64,000 nucleotides of DNA, taken from positions 1 to 64,000 of the forward strand of contig CALMNL010000004.1 in NCBI GenBank assembly GCA_937868765.1. Direction: 5' to 3'. The position numbers were made by a program, and so were the translations under genes. Positions 57,600-64,000 of the stretch are shown here, piece after piece. The notes under the pieces were generated by a model, which did no database searches, was not told the origin of the DNA, and was given only the letters and a program-made list of their open reading frames with translations. The DNA comes from an uncultured Desulfatitalea sp. GTDB lineage: Bacteria; Desulfobacterota; Desulfobacteria; Desulfobacterales; Desulfosarcinaceae. Within the stretch, counting starts at the first letter, position 1. Each line of letters starts with the position of its first letter.

Positions 57600-58658
57600 A
57601 TGAACCGCAGCGACCAGATCTTCGTGGCCGGTCACCGCGGCCTGGTGGGATCGGCCATCCTGCGCCGGCTGCAATCGGCCGGATACGAAAACCTCATCCT
57701 CCGAACCCATGGGGAACTGGATCTCGCCGATTCGCGGGCCGTGGCCGACTTCTTCGCCGCCACCCGGCCGGATTGCGTCTTTCTGGCCGCGGCCCGGGTG
57801 GGCGGCATTCACGCCAACCGCACCTTTCCGGCCGAATTCATCCAGCAGAATCTGGCCATCCAGACCAACGTGATCCACGAGAGCCACCGGTGCGGCGTGC
57901 GCCGGCTGCTCTTCCTGGGCAGTTCCTGCATCTACCCGCAGTTGGCGCCCCAGCCCATGCAGGAGCGCCATCTGCTCACCGGCCCGCTCGAACCCACCAA
58001 CCAGGCCTATGCCGTGGCCAAGATCGCCGGCATCCAGATGTGCTGGGCCTACAACCAGCAGTACCATACCCGCTATCTTCCCGTGATGCCCACCAATCTC
58101 TACGGCCCCGGTGATAATTTCGATCTGCTGACGTCCCATGTACTGCCGGCCATGCTGCGCAAATTCCACCTGGCGCGGCTGGCGGCCGAGAAGAACTGGG
58201 CGGCCGTCGCGGCGGACGAACGGATCTTCGGACCCCTGGATGACGGGACCCGCCGCGCCCTGGGGGTGGATGCCGCCGCGGAACCGCGGGTGATCCTGTG
58301 GGGCAGCGGCGCGCCCCGACGGGAATTTCTCCATGCCGACGATCTGGCCGATGCCTGTCTCTTTCTCATGCGAACGCCCTGGGAAAAAGTAGTTTCGGCA
58401 TGTGATGATGCCGCATCCCCGCTTTTCAACGTCGGCACCGGGTCGGACCAGACCATCCGGGAACTGGCCGCGACGGCCGCCGCCACGGTGGGCTTCGCGG
58501 GAGCGATCACCTGGGACAGCGCCATGCCCGACGGCACGCCGCGCAAGCTGCTGGATGTCAGCCGCCTGCAGTCGCTGGGATGGCGGCCGAACATCTCCCT
58601 GGAAGAGGGGCTGCGCCGCGCCTATGCCTGGTATCGGGCCCAAACCGGGAGCAAGTAG
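57600..58658 (+). CDS. fcl: GDP-L-fucose synthase
   Basis: 352 aa. Conserved parts are GHRGLVGSAILRRL, AARVGGIHANRTFPAEFI, LFLGSSCIYPQLAPQPM (catalytic Ser/Cys) and YAVAKIAGIQMCWAYN (Tyr-Lys). It performs the epimerisation and NADPH reduction completing GDP-L-fucose. It is about 30 residues longer than typical, owing to an inserted stretch around residues 195-230 (WAAVAADERIFGPLDDGTRR). Confidence 0.95.
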   Translation: MNRSDQIFVAGHRGLVGSAILRRLQSAGYENLILRTHGELDLADSRAVADFFAATRPDCVFLAAARVGGIHANRTFPAEFIQQNLAIQTNVIHESHRCGVRRLLFLGSSCIYPQLAPQPMQERHLLTGPLEPTNQAYAVAKIAGIQMCWAYNQQYHTRYLPVMPTNLYGPGDNFDLLTSHVLPAMLRKFHLARLAAEKNWAAVAADERIFGPLDDGTRRALGVDAAAEPRVILWGSGAPRREFLHADDLADACLFLMRTPWEKVVSACDDAASPLFNVGTGSDQTIRELAATAAATVGFAGAITWDSAMPDGTPRKLLDVSRLQSLGWRPNISLEEGLRRAYAWYRAQTGSK

Positions 58659-58671
58659 CACAGGAGGGACC

Positions 58672-60114
58672 ATGGCAATTACCCCCGTTGTTCTGGCCGG
58701 TGGATCGGGCACGCGCCTGTGGCCTTTGTCCCGCAATCTCTACCCCAAGCAATTCATGCAATTGGTGGACCAGCACACCCTGCTGCAGAGCACCTTGCTG
58801 CGCCTGCTGGACCTGGAGGGTGCGACGGCGCCCATCGTGTTGTGCAACGAGGCCCACCGCTTCATTCTGGCCGAGCAATTGCGTCAGATCGCGGTCCAAC
58901 CCAGGGCCATCATTCTGGAGCCGTCCGGCCGCAACACCGCGCCGGCCCTGGCCGTGGCCGCGCTGATAGCCGCCGCCAGGCAGCAAGACCCCATCCTGCT
59001 GGCCCTGCCGGCCGACCACCACATCCGCAATACCCCGGGCTTCCTGGCCACGGTACGCCAGGGGGCCCGCTATGCCGAACAGGGCTACCTGGTCACCTTC
59101 GGCATCGAACCGGATTCCCCTGAGACCGGTTACGGCTACATCCGCAAAGGCACGGCGCTGGCGGTGAGCGAGCCGCCGGCGGCCTGGGCCATCGACCGCT
59201 TCGTGGAGAAACCGGAGCTGGACACGGCCCGTCAATACGTGGCCTCGGGCCAGTACTGCTGGAACAGCGGCATGTTCATGTTCAAGGCCGGCAAGCTGCT
59301 GAGCGAGATGGATCAGCATGCCCCGGATATCGTGGCGGCTTGCCGTCAGGCCGTGGCGCAGGGGCACCGCGACCTGGACTTCTTCCGGCTGGACAAGGGG
59401 GCCTTCAACGCCTGTCCCTCGGATTCCATCGATTACGCCGTCATGGAGAAAACCAGCGCCGGGGTCATGGTCAGCCTGGCCAGCGACTGGAGCGACCTGG
59501 GTTCCTGGGAGGCGCTGTGGCAGGCCGGCGAAAAAGACGCCCAGCACAATGTGGTTCACGGCGACGTTTGCCTGCAGGATGTCAAACATTCCTTCGTGCA
59601 CGCCTCCAGCCGCCTGGTCACGGCCGTGGGGCTGAGCCACCACGTGGTGGTGGAGACCAAGGACGCGGTCTTCGTCGCCCCCCGCGACCAGGTGCAGCAG
59701 GTCAAGGCCCTGGTGGACCGGCTCAAGCGCGCCGACCGGCCCGAGACGGTCAACCACAAGAAAGTCTACCGTCCCTGGGGCGCCTATGAAGACATGGACG
59801 TGGCCGAACGCTTCCTGGTCAAGCGCATCACGGTCAAACCCAAGGCCAAGCTCTCCATGCAGAAGCATTTCCATCGCGCCGAGCACTGGGTGGTGGTCCG
59901 GGGCACGGCCCTGGTCACCCGCGGCGACGAGCAGTTCATCCTGAAAGAAGACGAATCCACCTACATTCCCCTGGGCATCGTGCACCGCCTGGAAAATCCC
60001 GGCAAGATTCCCCTGGAACTGGTCGAAATCCAGTCGGGCAGCTATCTCGCGGAAGACGATGTGGTGCGCCTGGATGATGTCTATGGCCGTCACGACGGAG
60101 AAGACGGAGAATAA
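58672..60114 (+). CDS. manC: Mannose-1-phosphate guanylyltransferase / mannose-6-phosphate isomerase
   Basis: 480 aa bifunctional enzyme. The nucleotidyltransferase signature GGSGTRLWPLSRNLYPKQF is at the N-terminus, and the FVEKPELDTARQYVASGQYCWNSGMF block is in the middle. The C-terminal cupin isomerase contains PKAKLSMQKHFHRAEHW. AGGAGG precedes the ATG at 58672. It supplies GDP-mannose to Gmd. Confidence 0.96.
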   Translation: MAITPVVLAGGSGTRLWPLSRNLYPKQFMQLVDQHTLLQSTLLRLLDLEGATAPIVLCNEAHRFILAEQLRQIAVQPRAIILEPSGRNTAPALAVAALIAAARQQDPILLALPADHHIRNTPGFLATVRQGARYAEQGYLVTFGIEPDSPETGYGYIRKGTALAVSEPPAAWAIDRFVEKPELDTARQYVASGQYCWNSGMFMFKAGKLLSEMDQHAPDIVAACRQAVAQGHRDLDFFRLDKGAFNACPSDSIDYAVMEKTSAGVMVSLASDWSDLGSWEALWQAGEKDAQHNVVHGDVCLQDVKHSFVHASSRLVTAVGLSHHVVVETKDAVFVAPRDQVQQVKALVDRLKRADRPETVNHKKVYRPWGAYEDMDVAERFLVKRITVKPKAKLSMQKHFHRAEHWVVVRGTALVTRGDEQFILKEDESTYIPLGIVHRLENPGKIPLELVEIQSGSYLAEDDVVRLDDVYGRHDGEDGE

Positions 60115-60132
60115 ATATATTTGGAGCGATCG

Positions 60133-61230
60133 ATGCGAACAGTTATCGTCACCGGCGGTGCCGGGTTCATCGGCACCAATTTCATCCGCCACCTGCTGGA
60201 GATCCGGCCGCAGTGGCGCATCGTCAACCTGGATGCGCTCACCTACGCGGGCAACGCCGCCAACCTGGCGGATGTGGCCGCCCGCGCGCCATCCCGCTAC
60301 CGTTTCGTGCGCGGCGACATCGGCGACGAAGCGTTGGTCCGAACGCTGCTGGCCGAAGAGACCCCCTGGGCGGTGGTGAACTTCGCGGCCGAGTCCCACG
60401 TGGACCGATCGATCGTCGGGCCCCTGGCCTTCGTGGAGACCAACGTGCTCGGCACCGCCCGCCTGCTGCTGGCCTGCCGCCGGATGTGGGAAGAAAAGGG
60501 CCGGCCGGCCGATTTTCGCTTTCTGCATGTCTCCACCGACGAAGTGTTCGGCAGCCTGGGGCCCGCGGGCCATTTCACCGAGACGACCGCTTACGATCCC
60601 TCCAGCCCCTATTCAGCCTCCAAGGCGGCCAGCGATCACCTGGTGCGCGCCTTTCAGCGCACTTACGGCTTTCCGGCCCTGGTCACCAACTGTTCCAACA
60701 ATTACGGCCCCTTTCAGTTTCCGGAAAAATTGATTCCCTTGATGATCCTGAACATCATTGAGGAAAAAGAGCTGCCGGTGTATGGAGATGGTCGCAACGT
60801 CCGCGACTGGCTCTACGTCATCGATCATTGCGAGGCGCTGGCCGCGGTCCTGGAAAGGGGCCGGCCGGGGGAGACCTACAACATCGGCGGCGGCGCGGAG
60901 CGGGCCAATATCGATGTGGTCCACCAGTTGTGCGACCTGCTGGATGAACGCCTGCAGCGCGGCGCCGAACGATCGAGCCGCCGCCTGATCCGCTTTGTCA
61001 CCGACCGCCCGGGGCACGACCGGCGTTACGCCATCGACGCCGGCAAAATCCAGCGGGAGTTGGGCTGGCGGCCGCGTTACGCCTTCGCGCAGGCCCTGGC
61101 CGCCACCGTGGATTGGTACCTGAATCACGGCCCATGGGTCGACTCGGTGCGCAGCGGCGAATACCGCAAGTGGATCGACCGCAACTACGGCGCGGCGCGC
61201 GACCGGGCCGACACCCACGAAATCGATTAG
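60133..61230 (+). CDS. rfbB: dTDP-glucose 4,6-dehydratase
   Basis: 365 aa. [20 protein letters not shown] is the NAD-binding start; [21 protein letters not shown] and the [12 protein letters not shown] catalytic motif follow. The ATG at 60133 follows GGAG by 7 bases. It makes dTDP-4-keto-6-deoxyglucose for L-rhamnose. Confidence 0.97.
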   Translation: MRTVIVTGGAGFIGTNFIRHLLEIRPQWRIVNLDALTYAGNAANLADVAARAPSRYRFVRGDIGDEALVRTLLAEETPWAVVNFAAESHVDRSIVGPLAFVETNVLGTARLLLACRRMWEEKGRPADFRFLHVSTDEVFGSLGPAGHFTETTAYDPSSPYSASKAASDHLVRAFQRTYGFPALVTNCSNNYGPFQFPEKLIPLMILNIIEEKELPVYGDGRNVRDWLYVIDHCEALAAVLERGRPGETYNIGGGAERANIDVVHQLCDLLDERLQRGAERSSRRLIRFVTDRPGHDRRYAIDAGKIQRELGWRPRYAFAQALAATVDWYLNHGPWVDSVRSGEYRKWIDRNYGAARDRADTHEID

Positions 61231-61243
61231 GAGCAGGAGCGCG

Positions 61244-62125
61244 ATGAAAGGTATCCTTCTGGCGGGCGGCAGCGGCACGCGTCTGTACCCCATCACCCGG
61301 GTGGTGAGCAAACAGCTGCTGCCGATCTACGACAAACCCATGATTTACTACCCGCTTTCGGTGCTGATGCTGGCCGGCATCCGGGAGATCTGCGTCATCT
61401 CCACCCCCCAGGATCTGCCCAAATTCCAGGAATTGTTGGGTGACGGCAGCCAGTGGGGGCTCGCTTTCGAGTACATCACCCAGCCGCGGCCCGAAGGCAT
61501 CGCCCAGGCCTTCCTCCTCGCCCGCGAATTCATCAATGGCGAGGGTGTCTGCCTGATCCTGGGGGACAACATCTTCTACGGCCATGGATTGACCCGCCAG
61601 ATGGCCGAAGCGGCCCGCCGGGAAAGCGGCGCCACGGTGTTCGGCTACTGGGTCAAGAATCCCCAGCGCTACGGGGTGGTGGCCTTCGATGCCCACGGCC
61701 GGGCCATCGATATCCAGGAAAAGCCCAAGCAGCCCCCCTCCAACTGGGCCGTGACCGGGCTTTACTTCTACGACCGCCAGGTGGTGGAGATCGCCGCCGG
61801 CCTGAAGCCGTCGGACCGGGGCGAGCTGGAAATCACCGATGTCAACCGTGCCTATCTCAACCAGAACCAGTTGTTCGTGGAAAAACTGGGCCGGGGCACG
61901 GCCTGGCTGGACACCGGCACGCACGAAAGCATGATGCAGGCCAGCGCCTTCATCGAAACCATCGAAGCGCGCCAGGGCCTCAAGATCGCCTGCATCGAGG
62001 AGATCGCTTATCGCATGGGGCTCATCGACGTCGAACAGGTGCTGCGCCTGGCCGGGCCGCTGGCCAAGAACGGCTATGGCCAGTACCTCATCGATATGGT
62101 CTCCCAGAAGGATGGGCGCCCATGA
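61244..62125 (+). CDS. rfbA: Glucose-1-phosphate thymidylyltransferase
   Basis: 293 aa, standard length. The signature [20 protein letters not shown] with [17 protein letters not shown], and [14 protein letters not shown], identify RmlA/RfbA. It forms dTDP-glucose. Its stop overlaps the rfbC start (ATGA). Confidence 0.97.
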   Translation: MKGILLAGGSGTRLYPITRVVSKQLLPIYDKPMIYYPLSVLMLAGIREICVISTPQDLPKFQELLGDGSQWGLAFEYITQPRPEGIAQAFLLAREFINGEGVCLILGDNIFYGHGLTRQMAEAARRESGATVFGYWVKNPQRYGVVAFDAHGRAIDIQEKPKQPPSNWAVTGLYFYDRQVVEIAAGLKPSDRGELEITDVNRAYLNQNQLFVEKLGRGTAWLDTGTHESMMQASAFIETIEARQGLKIACIEEIAYRMGLIDVEQVLRLAGPLAKNGYGQYLIDMVSQKDGRP

Positions 62126-62679
62126 AGGTCATCCCGACCCGCATCAAAGAGGTCCTGCTCGTCGAACCTCAGGTATTCGGCGACCGGCGCGGCTATTTCC
62201 TGGAAACCTACCAGCAGGAACGCTATGCCGCCGCCGGCATCGATGCAGCGTTTGTCCAGGACAACATCTCCTTTTCACAGCAGGACATCCTGCGCGGCCT
62301 GCATTTCCAGCACCCCCGGGGCCAGGCCAAGCTGGTGCAGGTGCTGCAGGGCGAAATCTTCGACGTGGCCATGGACGTGCGGCGCGGGTCGCCCACCTTC
62401 GGCCGGTGGGTGGGTGTGACGTTGTCCTCGGCCGAGCCCCGCCAGCTTTACATCCCCAAGGGATTCGCCCATGGTTTTTGCGTATTGAGCCCCACGGCCC
62501 TTTTCAGTTACAAGTGCGGGGATTATTATGCGCCGTCGTGCGAAAACGGCATCTGCTGGAACGACCCAGACCTGGGTATCGACTGGCCGGTGCGACATCC
62601 CGTGCTCTCCGAGAAAGACCGGGCCTTTGTCCAATTGAAGGATATTCCGCCGGAACGCCTGCCGGCGTATGAGGGCTGA
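62122..62679 (+). CDS. rfbC: dTDP-4-dehydrorhamnose 3,5-epimerase
   Basis: 185 aa. The cupin-fold epimerase has [34 protein letters not shown] (catalytic His), [13 protein letters not shown] and [14 protein letters not shown] (catalytic Tyr region nearby). It overlaps rfbA by 4 bases and abuts rfbD. Confidence 0.97.
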   Translation: MKVIPTRIKEVLLVEPQVFGDRRGYFLETYQQERYAAAGIDAAFVQDNISFSQQDILRGLHFQHPRGQAKLVQVLQGEIFDVAMDVRRGSPTFGRWVGVTLSSAEPRQLYIPKGFAHGFCVLSPTALFSYKCGDYYAPSCENGICWNDPDLGIDWPVRHPVLSEKDRAFVQLKDIPPERLPAYEG

Positions 62680-63561
62680 ATGCGGTTATTGATCTTCGGC
62701 AGCAATGGACAACTGGGCCGCGATCTCATGGCCCAGGCCCGGGCACGCGGTTGGCAGCCGGTCGGCGCCGACCTGCCGGCCTGCGACATCACCCAGGCCC
62801 GGAGCCTGAACCAGGCCTTCGACGCTGCCGGGCGCATCGGCGTCGTCATCAATGCCGCTGCCTACACCGCCGTGGATGCCGCGGAAAGCGACATCGAGAC
62901 GGCGTTCGCCGTCAACCGGGATGCCGTGGCGCTGATGGCCCAGGCCTGCGCCCGGCACGGTACACCGCTGATCCATGTCTCCACCGACTATGTCTTCGAC
63001 GGCCTCAAGACCAGCCCCTACCTGCCGGAGGACCCGGTCAACCCCCAGGGGGTCTACGGTCGTTCCAAGGCCGAGGGCGAAGCGGCCCTGCGCCGCCACT
63101 GGGAGCGCCACGTGATCGTGCGCACCTCGTGGCTCTTCGGGCTGTACGGCGCCAACTTCGTCAAGACCATGCTGCGTCTGGGCAAGGAACGCGACACGCT
63201 GCGGGTGGTGGACGACCAGGTGGGCTGCCCCACCTATGCCGCCGACCTGGCCGCGGCTCTGCTGGAGATCGCCGCCCAGGACGCCGACCGCCACGATGCC
63301 TGGGGCACCTATCACTTCTGCAACGAGGTGCCGGTGACCTGGTACGCCTTTACCCGGCGCATCCTGGCTCTGGCCAGGCCCTACGAACGTCTTCGTACCA
63401 CCGAAATTCTTCCGATCCTCACGACCCATTATCCGCTGCCGGCCCCCCGGCCGCCCTTCTCGGTGCTGGATTGCACCGGACTGGAGCACACCTTCGGCAT
63501 CACCCGACGGCCGTGGGAAGAAGCGCTCAAGGAGATGCTGGGCGCGCTGTATGCGAAGTAA
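62680..63561 (+). CDS. rfbD: dTDP-4-dehydrorhamnose reductase
   Basis: 293 aa. The ATG directly follows the rfbC stop. LIFGSNGQLGRDLM is the Rossmann motif; NAAAYTAVDAAESD, STDYVFDGLKTSPYLPED and VYGRSKAEGE (Tyr-Lys) are typical RmlD elements. It reduces the 4-keto sugar to dTDP-L-rhamnose, completing rfbB-A-C-D. Confidence 0.96.
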   Translation: MRLLIFGSNGQLGRDLMAQARARGWQPVGADLPACDITQARSLNQAFDAAGRIGVVINAAAYTAVDAAESDIETAFAVNRDAVALMAQACARHGTPLIHVSTDYVFDGLKTSPYLPEDPVNPQGVYGRSKAEGEAALRRHWERHVIVRTSWLFGLYGANFVKTMLRLGKERDTLRVVDDQVGCPTYAADLAAALLEIAAQDADRHDAWGTYHFCNEVPVTWYAFTRRILALARPYERLRTTEILPILTTHYPLPAPRPPFSVLDCTGLEHTFGITRRPWEEALKEMLGALYAK

Positions 63562-63570
63562 AGCTGTTTC

Positions 63571-63999
63571 CTATCCGAAAAATTCTCTGAAATAATCCAG
63601 ATCCAGGCAGGCCTGACCATCCGGGCCGGGAGCCAGGGCCCGGTCCCAGAAGGCGCTCATCCATCGCGCCCGGTCGGCGCGCAGGCGTTCCAATGCAAGC
63701 CGGGGCCGGGTGGTCAACCCGGGCGGCAGTTGGGCCCTGCGCCGCGTCGCCTTGTGCGGCATGCCGGGCGGCCGCGCGGCAAGACTTTTAAAGATCTCCG
63801 GGCCGAAGCGCAACAGGTAGAGAAAGGTGTGATGGGTGGAGATGGCGCCGGCCCAGGGGTAGTGATCCAGGAAGTACTTCTGCGACAGACGCGTCACAGC
63901 CGCTTCGAGGCGCGGGTCGCCCCGACCCGACACGGCAACCGGATTTTCGTACAGCGGAAAGAGCCGGAAATCGTCCGACCGGCAGTAGTACACCCGCCC
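63571..63999 (-). CDS. C-terminal part of an unidentified protein (runs off right edge)
   Basis: The frame is open from the right edge of the window to a stop at 63571, at least 140 codons. It converges on rfbD with 9 bases between the stops. The sequence is soluble and Arg/Pro-rich in its last third, with DDFRLFPLYENPVAVSGRGD and YFLDHYPWAGAISTHHTFLY as distinctive stretches. It could belong to a glycosyltransferase or related surface-polysaccharide gene by location, but no signature supports this. Confidence 0.6.
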   Translation of the reverse strand, partial: GRVYYCRSDDFRLFPLYENPVAVSGRGDPRLEAAVTRLSQKYFLDHYPWAGAISTHHTFLYLLRFGPEIFKSLAARPPGMPHKATRRRAQLPPGLTTRPRLALERLRADRARWMSAFWDRALAPGPDGQACLDLDYFREFFG

Positions 64000-64000
64000 C

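Noticed and set aside
1-64000. rRNA, tRNA, CRISPR arrays, replication origin
   Set aside because: No sequence resembling these was seen while reading the window; short or unusual tRNAs cannot be excluded without a covariance search.

Overview
The window is high-GC DNA from an anaerobic, respiratory bacterium. Its gene content suits a sulfate-reducer-like Desulfobacterota: a TRAP dicarboxylate-type transporter, a TauE/SafE permease with a sigma-54 two-component system, a cytoplasmic molybdopterin oxidoreductase with Fe-S and GltD-like flavoprotein partners, menaquinone-type methyltransferases, bacteriohemerythrin, a DUF3786 protein and cobalamin salvage. No rRNA or tRNA gene was seen, so the taxonomy is inference.

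Layout. 1-6435: a secreted FecR/DUF6600-like protein, then a minus-strand dctPQM-EamA operon sharing a bidirectional terminator with it. 6573-10470: a truncated sensor kinase and a RecD2 helicase. 10637-13849: an overlapping operon of a VKOR-DsbA fusion, a GAF protein, a kinase-fold protein and a universal stress protein. 13979-20662: two periplasmic-binding-protein sensing systems, namely a lipoprotein plus hybrid kinase, and a kinase with two fused binding domains. 20723-24254: UbiE, UbiG, a LarA-like protein, a cupin and a tiny ORF. 24285-35655: the tauE-kinase-sigma-54 regulator operon and, divergent from it, a three-gene Mo/Fe-S/flavin oxidoreductase operon. The gap between them holds two outward-facing sigma-54 promoter matches and palindromes. 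35814-37380: two secreted proteins, one OmpA-like.

38206-45000 is lower-GC accessory DNA and the most unusual part. It contains the C-terminal remnant of an integron integrase on the minus strand, abutted by a truncated IS91-type transposase. Gene cassettes follow, bounded by recognisable attC sites (39151, 39606, 40358, 40848) whose R'' and R' cores covary cassette by cassette, including one non-canonical core. Cassette cargo includes an orphan protein, a probable PD-(D/E)XK nuclease and a methyltransferase. The array decays into unresolved DNA interrupted by an IS110-family element, followed by two more low-GC genes.

45196-54873 returns to host-like DNA: an FGGY kinase with a sphingosine-1-phosphate-lyase-like enzyme, hemerythrin, DUF3786, a YdcF-like protein, a PA2779/PA2778-type pair, an SDR, the very small ribosomal protein bTHX, and a cobalamin riboswitch controlling cobT. 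From 56498 to the right edge is a nucleotide-sugar operon making GDP-fucose and dTDP-rhamnose precursors (gmd, fcl, manC, rfbB, rfbA, rfbC, rfbD) for surface polysaccharide, then the end of an unidentified convergent gene.
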